From the NCBI RefSeq assembly GCF_014529535.1, contig NW_023503409.1:7936390-8000389 (forward strand): a stretch of 64,000 nucleotides of DNA, written 5' to 3'. This DNA comes from Bradysia coprophila. Taxonomy: Eukaryota > Arthropoda > Insecta > Diptera > Sciaridae. Under the pieces are notes generated by a model, which was not told the DNA's origin, did no database searches, and saw nothing but the letters and a program-made list of their open reading frames with translations. Shown here piece after piece: positions 24,546-36,311 of this stretch. Numbering within the stretch: position 1 is the first letter of the stretch; every line of letters begins with the position of its first letter. The position numbers and the translations under genes are program-made.

Positions 24546-25505
24546 TAGGGTTGCCATTTTTGAAAATTCGAAAAGAGGACATTTTGTACGAAAAAAGAGG
24601 ACAAAAAGAGGACGTCTTTTAATTCGAAAAAGAGGACGAAAAGAGGACAAATATAGAGTCTTAGCTCTTTTATTATTCTATGTGGACCAATAGATATTCA
24701 AATAATTAGTGCGAAAAGTTAAAATTAAAATTTCATTTGGTTTGAGGCGAATCCGAGGTTTCAGGTACCTACCATTTGTAAACATGACCTTTTTTTCCTT
24801 TTTTTATAAAAACCTTCACATTCTTCCTTATTTTCCAGAAAAGTGATTCTTTTACTTTTTTGCTAACTTTACTTGGAGTTCTTGAACTGTAAGCTACAAA
24901 CATGCACTTATCTCAGAAGAAATTCATAAGTTTTTTTCGATACTCCATTTTTGTTTCGAAGTAAAAATCTACAAAATAAGAAACGTGTTTCTTAATAATT
25001 TACAAATCTGACTGTTTCTGATCAATGTAGGAAAATTTTCTAAAACCTTTCCGTTTCTCACGAATTTCCTACAATCTGCCTATTTCACACCAATTTAGTT
25101 GCATTTTTAAATTGCTGCTAGAATATGACTCGATTTCAACTTAATTTCGTTTTTTTTAATACTCCTGGTTTACTCCTTATTTTATGCAGATAAAAACATA
25201 AAAATTCCCAATCATAATGCTAAAGCTTCCTTAATTCCTAAATATGGAGTCGAATTTTTGCGAGGACTAGTCAACTATATCATTCGAATGCTGTAGAAAC
25301 TATGTAGCTTTAGAAATAGCTGCGCAGCGAAATTTTTTCCGTAAAATTTGACCACATCTGTTAAGTTTTGTTAAAATTTAACAATATTTTAGAAAAAAGA
25401 GGACGTTGTGTGAAAAAAGTGATGTTCTTAGAATTTTTACAAAAAAGAAGAATTAGACGAAAAAAGAGGACATGTCCTCTAAAAAGAGGACGAATGGCAA
25501 CCCTA
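24546..25505. mobile_element. Non-autonomous hAT-like DNA transposon (960 bp)
   Basis: The ends TAGGGTTGCCATT and AATGGCAACCCTA are inverted copies. A perfect 8-bp direct repeat AACAGAGG flanks them (24538-24545 and 25506-25513), the target size of hAT (and P) transposons. Both subterminal regions carry several copies of AGAGGAC, all on the + strand. These could be transposase-binding repeats (inference). No transposase is encoded; frames at 24400-24693 and 25368-25583 are by-products. Confidence 0.85.
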
Positions 25506-25590
25506 AACAGAGGACACCAAAACTTTATTCAAACGATTGGGATAGACAATTTAAATTCTCTCTTGTTGCACACTTATCTTTAATTTTAAC

Positions 25591-27682
25591 TTAATCCACT
25601 TTGCTCTTTATACTGTTATCACCTTTTCTACGTAATAAACACCCAACCATTTTCCATAGTATAGCAACCAGAACCGACGCTGTGATCATGAAAATTACCA
25701 TCAAAAAGGCAATCACATCAATGGAATGTATTTGGAAAAAATTCAGATCAGAGCCAGAACTCTTAAAATGGATAGCATCCGGATTTCGGAGTGCCCATTC
25801 AATCCACCACAGACCACGCTCTAGCGGTTTGTCTTTCTGATCTCTGAATACTTTCGCTGCAGCGAGAATGTTCTTTTTGTACTTTTCATCCGAAAGAAGT
25901 TGCTCAATCTTTGCGGTGAGTGATGACGATGTTAGATCCTTAATGGCTAACTGCTCAGCGATTCCTTTTTGCACAGATCTGAAGCTGTTCTGTGAAGTAA
26001 AATTAATTTGTTGAGTAGATTTAGCCAATTGAACGATTAATCATACTCCAAATTGATCAATGAAAACGGGCATATTCAACATTGGAACACCATGCCATAC
26101 AGCTTCCTGTGTACTCAACAGACCAGCGTGTGTTATAAATAATTTGGTGTTTTTGTGAGCTACAATTTCTACAATTAGTTTCATCTTATTAATCATCTCA
26201 TTAATGAAAAAACCAACCCAAAACATCGTTTTGTGGAATCCATTTCTGGATGAACACATTTTTCGGCAGCTCGATGGGAAGTGTATCGGACTCAAATTTC
26301 CATAGGAAAGTGTAATCGGGAAAGTTTGCAAAAGCTTTTAAGATATGTGCAATGCGCACATCACCCAATAAATCGCTTCTCACATTACTGCCCAACGAAA
26401 ATAGAACGAGTCCGTTTTTTGCTTCATCAGCAATTGATTTCAGTTCCTGCGATTGAAAAAATTATTCAAATCAGCTGCAAGTAGTCATGCAAGCAATAAA
26501 TCTCATCCGAACCCCTGTTAAAGCTTTTGGTGTTTCAATGTGTAATCCAGCTACACCGATAACATTCGGTGGTAATTGTCGAACGCCTGAAATTAGAGTT
26601 TCTTGCCGTGATACTTCTCTGTACTGATCTGGCAAGTTTATATCTACCATCAATTGCAGCGTCGTAATTAAAAAGACTGATAATGCTTCTCTGGGCCAGC
26701 TCTTTCAGAGGCGGTAGATTTTTAAATGACGATGCCACAATTTTATCAAATTTCGGATAGACAACGTAATTGTAGTACACGTAGTCGAACAGATGAAGTA
26801 GAAAATTTTCAATTCGACCAAAAAACGTCGGCTTTAATTCAGGTAACATAATGTGTGGGGCCATTGACGGAACCAATGCTGATTTGGTGGTGTATGCAAT
26901 GAAATTGTAATCACCATACGCGGTCATTTGAATCATCGGCGGATAATTGAATTTTGCCAGAAAAGACAACAGACACATGCCACTCGGAAAATCGTGTATG
27001 ACGAGATCAAACTGAACAGAGTCGGAAATGAATTGATTAGAGCGACATACAGCAGCATTCTCATAATGTAATGCAGACCTTGAAATCATTTGGATAATTT
27101 TTCAGTATTTCCCAACCAGCCGATTCAACAAATCCATTGCAAATATTATGCAACCACCCGCAATATAAAGCTAGTTGAGCGAATGGACTAGAATCGCCAA
27201 AGTCGAATGGGTCAAACTTCGAATTAGATTCAAACGCTTTGTATATCGCTTCGTACACTTTTTCCATATAAATGTAGTGAACATTGGGTGACGACTCATC
27301 AAGTTGTGGAGTTACTACCGTTATATTATGTCCAGCTGCTACTAGTCCCGCTGTGACCTTTTTGTACCTGTAAAAATCCAATCATGACGCTTCTTGCACT
27401 AAAATGTTCAATCTTTGATTAAAGCTGTTTCTTTGTCACTACTGCACAACATAATCTTAATGTTGAACAAGTAATCATAAATCATTAAACACACAAATAC
27501 ATTGGCACCATTCACTTCTTTCAACTATGCTCGTTCGTATAAGCAGACTACCACGACACTACTACATACCACAAGTGATGACTTTTAGATAAAACTTCCT
27601 CAAGAACCAGAATATTCGCTCCGTGACACTGATGGTAAACAGCCAGAAGTGTTAACAACGATGGAAAGACTTCAGTACGCAT
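25591..27682 (-). CDS. UDP-glycosyltransferase (downstream tandem copy)
   Basis: Seven exons on the minus strand: 27682-27570, 27367-27079, 27011-26648, 26586-26513, 26446-26218, 26159-26047 and 25989-25591, giving 526 residues. The enzyme transfers sugar from a UDP-sugar to small lipophilic acceptors in the ER lumen and serves detoxification. Visible features are an N-terminal signal peptide ending near HCHG, the acceptor-side [10 protein letters not shown] with the likely catalytic His, and the UGT signature [19 protein letters not shown] through FIDQFG. A C-terminal membrane helix (about [20 protein letters not shown]) precedes a basic tail. Donors at 27078 (GTCTGC) and 26512 (GTTCGG) are weak, yet their positions match the strong or phase-equivalent sites of the neighbouring copy. 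Full length for the family. Confidence 0.9.
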
Positions 27683-28314
27683 GGTAAATTAAGCTTTATT
27701 CAGATACTTTCGTGGGGCAAAGAAACTTTTATTAACTTTGACCTCTGCGATTAGACGAAACTCGATAGAATGAAAACGATTTGTTTTTTATACAAACAAC
27801 GATTTCTAACGCGAAGAATGTGAAGCATAGGCATCGATCAAACTAAAAACAGTGCTTGTAGCGAGGCGAGTTATATATGTTACGTACAAACACATTCATG
27901 CCTCCGTTAGAACTCATTGAAGCTTGAAGCGCTTAATGCGAAGGAGTGGTTCGATGCATTCGTTTTTTTTGTTGTAATTCCAATTGATTAAAAATTGAAT
28001 TGGTTAGATGATCAGTGTAATCCGGACAATATTTCGTCGGTGAGCATGCATCAAATAAAATAATATTTCAGCGAATCGAAAATCGATTTAATATGTGATT
28101 GGCTTCTCTACAAGTGACGGTCTTAACAAAAATTTATGAATTTACATCTTACCATTCATCTGTGAAATGCGCCTGAGAGAAAAGTCAGCGAATTTTCAGG
28201 CACTCGGTGTACTTACGTGATGAATGAATGATTCATTATGAATCATAAAATGGTTTCTCGGTGGCCGAAGTTCATTCTAGTTACCCTAAATATTGTATGT
28301 AACCGAAGAAAGCT
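27683..28314. promoter_or_regulatory. Spacer between the two UDP-glycosyltransferase genes, promoter of the downstream one
   Basis: 632 bp separating the genes. On the minus strand a TATATAA-like sequence occurs at about 27871-27879, some 190 bp before the start codon. It could be the core promoter, but no initiator is convincing. Confidence 0.35.
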
Positions 28315-30295
28315 TTAGTCGAGCTTTCTTTTTGAGTTGCTTTCACTTCGGCAGAAGATTAGTTTAATGATTTTCCTGCAAACCGCCAGCACTCCGTAGG
28401 TCAGGACTGCAAAAACAATTGCCAAAAATACAATCACATCGACCGAATGAATTCCGAAAAATCCCAGGTGACTTGACGGGCTTTTGAAATGAACGGGATC
28501 GGGATTTCGCATTGCCCATTCAATCCACCAAAGGCCTCGCTCTAGCGGTGTGTCCTTTTGATCCCGGAAAGCTTTGGACGCAGCAACCACGGTGTTTTTG
28601 TACTTCTGATTCGAAAGGAGCAGTCGAAGTTTTGCGGTCAATGTGGACGAAGACAGATCTGCAAACAAAAGTTGCTCGGCAATACCCTTCCTAACCGACT
28701 TGCGACTGTTCTGTAAAGTGATAGTCACAATATTCGTTAGTTTTATTTTCTAGAATTTTCAGATATTTGTTTTACTCCAAATTGATCCAAAAATACTGGC
28801 ATAGCCAACATAGGAATTCCGTGCCATATAGCTTCCTGGGTACTTAAACCGCCAGCATGTGTGATAAATAGTTTTGTATTATTGTAGCCTGGAAAATGAA
28901 GCATTTATAGCAACTGTGGGTTTTAATCTGTCTTCCTTTACCCAAGACGTCATTCTGTGGAATCCATTTTCTGATGAAAACATTTTTTGGCGCTTCCATC
29001 GGTAGTTTCTCAGCCTCAAATTTCCACAAGAAAGTGTACTCAGGGAAATTGGCAAAAGCTTTCAATATGTGCGTTATGCGAACGTCTCCCAAATCTTTAC
29101 TTTTTACGTTGGTTCCAAGCGAGAACAGAATTAGACCGTTCGTTGCCTGATCAGCAATGGACTTTATCTCCTAAAACGGGGTACATTGAAGCGAATAAGT
29201 AAATGAGATTGGATTAGAACATACTCCAGTTAAAGCTTTCGGTTTTTCGATCTGCAGTCCTCCAACACCAATAACGTTTGGAGGTAGTTGTCTGATCCCT
29301 TGAGTAAGGGGAAACACGACGAATATAAGATTCATTTATCGAAAGAAGACTGTCTAAATGTACCTTCTACCGCAGCATCGTAGTTGAACATTGTAATTAT
29401 GCTTCGCTGTGCAAGTTCTTGTAATGGTGGTAGATTTTCAAATGAAGACGACACAATTTTGTCCAATTTTGGGAATATGAAGTAAGTGTAACATACATAA
29501 TCGATGGCATGAAGCAACATATTCTCAACTCGCGACAAAAATGTTGGCTGCAATTCGTCTAGTGCCACATACGGATAAAACGATGGAGTTACGGTTGTCT
29601 TTGTAATGTACGAGATAAAATTGTATTCCGCATAGGCAGTCATGAAAATCATCGGTGGATAGTTGAATTTCTGCAGGAATGACAGCAGACATATTCCAGC
29701 CGGAAAGTCGTGTATTACGAGATCAAACTTAGCGAAAGTAAAACGAAATTGTTAAGATTAAGATCGATCGAAACAATTGTTATTCTGTGAAGAAAACGGG
29801 TTCCAACCTTGAAATTACTTGGATAATTCTTGAGTGTTTGCCATCCATCCGACTCTACAAAACCTTCACATGAATTCACAATCCAATCGGATAAAAACAG
29901 AAACTGCAGAAACGGATTGATGTTGCCAATTTCAAAGAAATCCATTCCACTTTCTTCCATGGGTTTGTAGACTCTGTCATACACCTTTTCCATGTGAATG
30001 TAATGCAGATTTTCTGACGATACATCAGCGCCGGGAGAAACCACTGTTACATTATGACCAGCTGCTACCAGCCCAGCAGTGACTTTTTTGAACCTTAAGT
30101 TGACGAACAGAAACTGATGCTGAATACCGTTCGAAAATATCCAACCACGTACGAATCGATACCATTATGTGATGTTACTTACCACAGATAATGACTAGGA
30201 GATAGCAATTCTTCTAAAACCAATATATTCGCACCTTCACACTGATGATATGTGAATATCAAAAAGAATGCAGCAGCCACAATTTGAATACGCAT
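28315..30295 (-). CDS. UDP-glycosyltransferase (upstream tandem copy)
   Basis: Seven exons on the minus strand: 30295-30183, 30093-29808, 29727-29364, 29298-29225, 29170-28942, 28888-28776 and 28710-28315, giving 524 residues. Exons 1, 3, 4, 5 and 6 match the neighbour's exactly in length (113, 364, 74, 229 and 113 nt). The product has a signal peptide ([14 protein letters not shown]), the HNVTVV acceptor-side segment, the signature [19 protein letters not shown] with FLDQFG, and a C-terminal membrane helix followed by a basic tail. As in other insect UGTs, it should sit in the ER membrane with a lumenal active site and glycosylate lipophilic or dietary compounds. It is a head-to-tail paralogue of the next gene. 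The substrate cannot be read from sequence. Confidence 0.9.
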
Positions 30296-31835
30296 CTTTG
30301 TGTGGAATTTCGTAAGATTTCAGCAATTTTTGAGCTTTCCTTGCTTTATCTCAGTGACCGTAATTCAAGAAATTACAGTAGCTATATCCAACGATTGATA
30401 AAAACTATTGTCAGAGTCAACACACTTGGCACAATGAAAAGTATAAATTTATCGAAAGTCATTTTGTAGGTCAGGAGTAGTAACATTTTCCTCAGTTCAT
30501 TAACATTATGTTCCTGGAAAATTAGTTCATGGGTTCATTAAGCGATAGGTTTGAGATTTGGTAACACATTGTATGAGTAAAGCAATAGAGATGCAATAGA
30601 AACATCTGGCAAGACATTGATAAAGGACTGTCCAGCTCTATATCGATGTGAAGACAAGAGTGTCTGTTATCGAATAGCGTTAAAACTTTGAAAATATATT
30701 CGGGACCCCCGCAATCAAATAAAAAAAAACGCGAAAAATATTTGAACGCATTGCAATGTGTACTCTCATAACGAAATCGTCGTCAAATCCAATCAAATTC
30801 GTGTTTAAGAAAATCTGTAACGCACTAGTGTGATAAAGAATGTCATTTAAGCGGTTGACAACACATCGTTTGCGACAAAATGCTATCTCCGGCATATGAT
30901 TCGTGTCTCATACAATGTCTTATGCAATTCAGGATCATAATGTGTAAAATTTGCAAACTTTAGATGCTTCTATTGCATAAATCGTTTTATGCATCTAGGT
31001 GCAAAGTATTAGGCTAACGAGGCTCATAAGGCCTGCCATGAACCATGAAAAAAAGCCTTGCGAGTACTTAATTGCACGTATGCAATAAAATTCGCGTAAG
31101 ACATTGCTCATGTAAGATTAATGAATTGAAACATCTTATTTCAATCAAATATTTGATTTATTTACTATTTACAGTAAGAAAATATCTACGATAGTTCAGT
31201 TGCATAAATCTCCCAAGTAATATCTTTTTCGTAGCCATTCCTGAACTAATAAATTAGTAGTAACTATCTAATCTATTTTCCTGCTATCAAAATGTCTTTC
31301 GAATCAGAGTATGATAACAATTATCATCAACATTACGACATTATTAACCATAGGGCTTGTTTCCGGGCAAATTCAATTTTGTTTTTGTGATTTTAGTTAC
31401 CATTCTATCGTATTGAAATGTGGTATTTTTCAACACAAGTGTTGAAACGAGGTGCATGTCGCTAGCCCCCCGACATCCTAGTACTTTGTTGGGATTAACG
31501 GCACTAGTTGCGCCTGAATTAGTGCTGTCGATTGGTACCAGGCAATTAGTGCTGCTCCGGTCACCTAACACCAAAGGTTTAAAAAATGATTTTTTTATTT
31601 TTCTTCATTTTTGTATGGAATCACTCTTCCAGCTTGCCAGAAGGCCAAGCTCAATTAAAAAAGAACTGGTCAAAATTTCGATTTTTTCGGGTTTTTGTAG
31701 CACCAAAGCCACGGGTTCAGACAAAATAGGACATTCGATGTTTTTAACGTTGCAAATTGGCAACGGACTATCTATGAATGAGTAGGTGTTACAATGTAAC
31801 AGTTACATAGAAAGCGAATGAAGGAAAAATCATCT
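30296..31835. other. Intergenic DNA without supported genes
   Basis: No recognisable coding region. A perfect 20-bp palindrome, TTTCAACACAAGTGTTGAAA, lies near 31428-31447. The interval 31490-31560 has repeated TTAGTGCTG words. CACCAAAGCCACGGGTTC near 31693 resembles the edge of the tRNA-like sequence at 31836-31909, suggesting a second SINE remnant. Confidence 0.4.
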
Positions 31836-31909
31836 TGCCCAGCCGCGGATTTGAACACGGGACCTCTCGAATCTCGATTATGAGTCGAAAGCTCTAGCGC
31901 CAAAGCCAT
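31836..31909 (-). repeat. tRNA-Met-like sequence, probably a SINE head or tRNA pseudogene
   Basis: Read on the minus strand it has a D-arm-like GGCGCTAGAGC, an anticodon stem-loop with loop CTCATAA (anticodon CAT), and a B-box-like TGTTCAAATCC. The acceptor stem does not pair (TGGCTTT against CTGGGCA), so a functional tRNA is unlikely. A tRNA-derived SINE is the best reading. Confidence 0.45.
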
Positions 31910-32120
31910 GGGTTCTTTAGACGTTCAGTGTAGCACGACATTCGCATTAGGTGGAATGATTACGACCGATTATCATCGAAAATTTCCCATTTATTGTTCA
32001 GCACTTTTTGCGTTACTAGTAAACCTAGTAAATGGTATTACCAGAGGGAGCATTACCGGTAATTTGCCGAAACTAGGATATTCAATTATCTTTCCGGAAT
32101 AAAGTATCATCAATACCTAA

Positions 32121-32500
32121 TCGCCCAAAACCACTTGCAGTGGAGGTGTGACGCAAGTCCTGTTTGGTAAAAAGTTTGCGTCAAAAAGTGGCAGATGATT
32201 CGGCTTTCTTCCGTTTGAATTCCATTCATTAAAGGAATATATTTCACAATTATAAAAATTTTCCTTCCTCAACATCTGCAACTTGTGACGCAAACTTTTT
32301 TATTATAATTTTCTTCCTAAAATTTTTCTGGTAAGATTTTTGTTGATAAAACTTTTGCGTACTTTGCTCATCAGCTGCCATTTGTGACGCATATCTTTTT
32401 GCGTGTAGAATCTGTAAGCGTCACCTACACTGATATCAGTTCTTTTGTAAGTGGATAACAGGACTTGCGTCACACCTCCACTGCAAGTGGTTTTGGGCGA
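32121..32500. mobile_element. Foldback element with 42-bp perfect inverted ends
   Basis: 32121-32162 is the exact reverse complement of 32459-32500 (starting TCGCCCAAAACCACTTGCAG). The interior also folds partly and shares TTTGCGTC...GTGGCAGATG and GATATCA-TTTT words with the foldback at 22205-22726. No coding content. Confidence 0.8.
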
Positions 32501-32639
32501 TAGCAGCTCCTTTGTAAGTTGTGATTTTTTAGAATTGGGTCGAGGATAATAGACAATTATACTATGCAGTTTGAACGAAAATATTCTTCTTAGAAAACTG
32601 TATAACTTTCTCTTTGATCTCAACCTTCCAGCTTTCATT

Positions 32640-32760
32640 TGACGAAAATCGAAAATTTTACGGAATTCAAAAATTTGATGAAAATCGAAAAGTCTAAAAT
32701 CGAAAAATTCACGAATATCGAAAATTTGACCAAAATCGAAAATTTGAGGAACTTAAAACG
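32640..32760. repeat. Decayed minisatellite related to the 22.8-23.2 kb array
   Basis: Irregular copies of GACGAAAATCGAAAATTT-type units, with deletions and substitutions. Confidence 0.6.
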
Positions 32761-32982
32761 CTCATAGCTCCCAAATAAGCGACTTTTTAAGAAAACCATG
32801 AAACACGTGTCGACTAGAATGTAAAACTCTATCAATTTGTCTTTTAAACGAACTTTCTATCTGCAGTATTTTCCGAGTTATGGCTGACATAGCTCGCATT
32901 CAAAACGCCCATATCTCCAAAATAAGCGACTTTTTAGGGAAACCATGAAACACGCATCGACTAGAGTCTAATAGTACATTTT

Positions 32983-33099
32983 CTACCTTGGTGTATATTT
33001 CGAGAATAACTTCGTATTTACAATTGTATATAACGAGCGCCAGCGAGTGTATATACAATTGTACATAAGAAGTGATTCGAGAAATATACACCAAGGTAG
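32983..33099. mobile_element. 117-bp palindromic foldback element
   Basis: Arms of about 50 bp starting CTACCTTGGTGTATATTTCG and ending with its inverse at 33099. The centre reads TAACGAGCGCCAGCGAGTG. Confidence 0.75.
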
Positions 33100-33106
33100 A
33101 ACAATG

Positions 33107-33602
33107 TTTTATCTCCTGCAAGCTGATATTTCATACATTAGCGAAATAACCACAAAAATTTGGATTTAAAATTAATTAATTAAGCATGTTGTTTTAAAAC
33201 GCATTCACAACAAAAAAAAACATCATACAGAGAATCCTTTATTTACTTACTCACACACATATACTTATCCACTTCAACATTTCGTTCAAATTACATCATT
33301 CCGACTACTCTGATTATTTGATCGATGTAGAAGTGACTAACGAACCACTACCGACACCAATTGCATCGCGTTATGTGATTTGTTGGCGTAGTGGTCAGCA
33401 TGTTTGGTTGACATGCTGCTGGTCCCGCGTTCGCTTCCGCCGTTCGGCGATTATTTTTTTTGAAATATGTAGATGGAAAGTAAATTTATCCTAGGTGGGT
33501 TATGTGTGAATTATCCAATCGTATAGGCTGTGGTTATGTATGTGTTTGTGTTTATATGCAGAAACGCGTAATGTATGAAATATCAGCTTGCAGGAGATAA
33601 AA
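33107..33602. mobile_element. Element with 34-bp perfect terminal inverted repeats carrying a tRNA-like segment
   Basis: 33107-33140 is the exact reverse complement of 33569-33602 (ends TTTTATCTCCTGCAAGCTG). The 430-bp interior has no transposase and includes the tRNA-like sequence at 33382-33450. The target duplication could not be determined. Confidence 0.7.
33382..33450 (+). repeat. tRNA-like SINE head
   Basis: TTGGCGTAGTGGTCAGCATG looks like an A-box/D-arm, GCATG...CATGC pair as an anticodon-like stem, and CGCGTTCGCTTCC resembles a B box with one mismatch. It lacks a paired acceptor stem and is followed by a T-run. A SINE 5' end is more likely than a working tRNA. Confidence 0.45.
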
Positions 33603-34059
33603 CTCTATAACTTTGTCTTTTACACGAAGTTTCCATCTGCTGTATTTTCCGAGTTATGGCTGACATAGCTCGCACTTAAAACGCCCATATCTCCAAAATA
33701 AGCGACTTTTTAGGTAAACCGTGAAACACGCATCGACTAGAATCTAAAACTCTATAACTTTGTCTTTTACACGAAGTTTCCACCTGCCGTATTTTCCGAG
33801 TTATGGCTGACATAGCTCGCACTTAAAACGCTCATAGCTCCCAAATAGACGACTTTTTAGGAAAACCATGAAACACGTGTCGAATGAAATCTGAAACTCT
33901 ATAAATTTGTCTTTTAAACGAACTTTCTATCTGCCATATTTTCCGAGTTATAGGTTCCATAGCTCAATAGCTTAACACGCTCATAACTCCGAAATTATAA
34001 GCTTTTATAAAAATTCCTTCAAATTAGTTTCTTAGAATTACGTCCTTAACATACCCTGA

Positions 34060-34280
34060 AAATTTCAGCCAAATCCGCCGGTAAATTCAAAAATTTCGGT
34101 TAACAGAGTGACAAAGTGACAGAGTGACAGAGTGACAAAGGTTGGTAAAATTCATCAATTTCAAAATGTATGAAAATGAATTTCTTCATACAAATTTCTG
34201 CAAATTTCCAAGTTTTGAAATTTAATATCTCGGCCAAATTTTAACCTTATGAGGCGTGTGATAGCTCGTTCAACTCGTAT
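34060..34280. repeat. Composite repeat tail with ACAGAGTGAC microsatellite
   Basis: AAAATTTCAGCCAAATCCGCCGG is followed by a (ACAGAGTG)n-type run (34104-34139) and then TGATAGCTCGTTCAACTCG. The order mirrors the tail of the composite repeat at 23.5-24.0 kb. Confidence 0.55.
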
Positions 34281-34361
34281 GGACGCCCAGATTACGAATA
34301 AAATACTTTGGGGGTAGTAGGAGCAAAGGGGGAAAAGTCAAAAAGTTCGTGTATATATGTT

Positions 34362-34534
34362 CCTCAGTCCTGCGGAAAAATTTTTTTGTCAAATTTTTCA
34401 GTGTGAACGGACTTGCGTCACGGCCCTTCACTAACGTAGGGCCATGATCCTCAGTCCTGCGGAAAATTTTTTTTGTCAAATTTTTCAGTGTGAACGGACT
34501 TGCGTCACGGCCCTTCACTAACGTAGGGCCATGA
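34362..34534. repeat. 87-bp tandem duplication
   Basis: Two nearly identical units start CCTCAGTCCTGCGG at 34362 and 34449 and end GTAGGGCCATGAT. Each contains GGACTTGCGTCACGG. Confidence 0.85.
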
Positions 34535-34704
34535 TGTGAACCAACTGTGACAACTAAGTAAGCAGATTATCAATCTTATTTTTTGGTTTCTTTGTTGGCT
34601 CAAAATTTAGGCTGATCTTTGATGGAATTCTTGTTCCAATGGTGTTGTGGCGTATGGTCCTATTGAACCGTGATCAGCCAATCTTTTCCTGTGATGAATT
34701 AACA

Positions 34705-35090
34705 TTAAAAATCTAGTCCCGCTTCTTGATAGAACTTTACAGTCGCGCGATATCGAACCAGATCGACTGTCGTTAGTAATTCTGTCAGTGTGCCGCATTG
34801 CTCCAATGCCGGAAATTTTCTTCTCACCGTTCGATATTTTGTGCATCTCAACATGAAATGTTCTAGGTCTTCTTTCAGATTGCACTCCTCGCATAGGTCT
34901 GACTCACGTAGTTTGAACAATTTCTTCTTGGTCCCACATATACCGTGCCCAGTTCTTAATCTCATCAGAATTTTTATCTCGTTGCCACTCAAATTGCTAT
35001 TCTTGAACCAGGGTTTTATGCTGACTATTTTCTGGATCTCGCAGTGTACCTTCCCTTTTATTCTGGCCGAATTTTGATACTTTTCTTGTC
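34705..35090 (-). pseudogene. LINE remnant (C-terminal region downstream of RT)
   Basis: The minus-strand frame reads RLRTGHGICGTKKKLFKL, then a C-x2-C...H...C pattern (CEECNLKEDLEHFMLRC). This is the usual zinc-like end of Jockey/I-type LINE polyproteins near or after RNase H. The open frame extends upstream to about 35090 without an ATG; no RT core is present, so it is a fragment. Confidence 0.65.
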
Positions 35091-35155
35091 ATCCGACCAT
35101 CATATTCCTTTCCACTTCATATCAATTTTTTTTATTATCAGCAAATATTCAGAGT

Positions 35156-35367
35156 TGATCACGAAGATAGTGTCATAGAAAGTTTCAGAAGTCTCCAACA
35201 TCGAAATAAAAACTTGTATGATCAATTATCGATGCTTCGCTAAAATCGGAGCCTACATTTTCCGTGTCTCGAATATCATTTTTGACGATATACTTTCATA
35301 CTTTTGGAAAAATGTGCGACTACAATAACGACCGCGAATGGGTTAGCTTTAAATAAAAATTATTTTT
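35156..35367. repeat. 212-bp direct repeat, left copy flanking the truncated LINE
   Basis: Starts TGATCACGAAGATAG and ends AAATTATTTTT. By eye it is identical to 36312-36523. Best explained as an unusually long target-site duplication. Confidence 0.8.
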
Positions 35368-36311
35368 TGAATTGAATTGAATTTATTTCCACCGCCAAAG
35401 ACTGGCTGAATAATCTGATACATTTACATAAATACAAACATAGTTTAACTAATACTATCATACAACAAATCTGTACAAACAATCACAGCAGATTAATACC
35501 TAATTTATCAATAATCACACTTTTAAAAGACAGTCTATTATTACACTTCGTCACTTCCGTTTTATGTTCATTAATGAGCCTAATTAGACGAACTAAAGTC
35601 TGATTAGTTAAGTACATATTGGAATACCTTGGCTCGATCAATAGTTGCATCGTAGACTCTCTAAAATTGTAAGCACTTTGGACGTTTCGAACAAATCTTG
35701 GTGATATCAAATCGTCGACAATATTACGTTTGTAAATGTCGAAGGCGAGCATTGCATCTGCAACAGTACGTCGTTTTTCCAAACTTTGTAGCTTCAGTTG
35801 TTTGCATCGATCTTCATACGGTGCAAGTCTGTATGTTGTCGCGTTGCTTCGGCTTTCCAATAAGTAGATTACGAACTGCTTCTGTACGGATTCGATATCG
35901 TCTTTGTATACTTGTGCTGCTGGGTTCCAAATGGGCGATGCGAACTCAAGCCTCGACCGAACGTATGCCACATAGAGTATTCGCTGCGTTTCTTTCGTAA
36001 AATTGCCATTTGAAAAGTGTTTTATGCAGCCAATTGTCTGGCGACACTTCATTGTCATCTGTTCGATGTGACTACCCGGATGAAACCATCTATTAACCAA
36101 TATGCCCAAATCGCTCGTTTCCTCGACTCTGCTGATGATCTTATCGCCCATTGTATAATCGGCACGGATGAACGATGGTTCGTGTCGATATAAACTGAAT
36201 ATGTAGCATTTTTCCTCGTTGAAGAATAGACGGTTCGCTGTATTCCAGTTTACTACATTGTCGATGTCGCGCTGCATTTTACGTGTGTCGTAGTGGTCAG
36301 AGTAGTGGTAG
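35368..36311 (-). mobile_element. 5'-truncated non-LTR retrotransposon between 212-bp direct repeats
   Basis: The insert reads on the minus strand. A frame open from the truncation point at 36311 to the stop at 35483 encodes the RT thumb and C-terminal part (MQRDIDNVVNWNTANRLFFN, then RSRLEFASPIWNP). The YADD core is lost. A 3' UTR of about 115 bp follows and ends in AATTC repeats at the left junction. The frame has no stop and the flanking repeats are identical, so the insertion is recent. The protein differs clearly from the intact LINE at 38.8-42.5 kb and represents another family. Confidence 0.85.

Larger units (their letters stand above)
32760..33990. repeat. 147-bp tandem repeat array interrupted by inserted elements
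   Basis: Units carrying AAAACTCTATAACTTTGTCT, TTTTCCGAGTTATGG and AAGCGACTTTTTAGG start at 32823, 33599, 33746 and 33893. The last three are exactly 147 bp apart. A partial unit precedes 32823. Between about 32970 and 33598 the array is broken by a palindromic element and a TIR element. Confidence 0.8.

Noticed and set aside
31836-31909. Functional tRNA-Met gene
   Set aside because: Anticodon and T-arm look right, but the acceptor stem does not pair. A SINE head or pseudogene is more likely.
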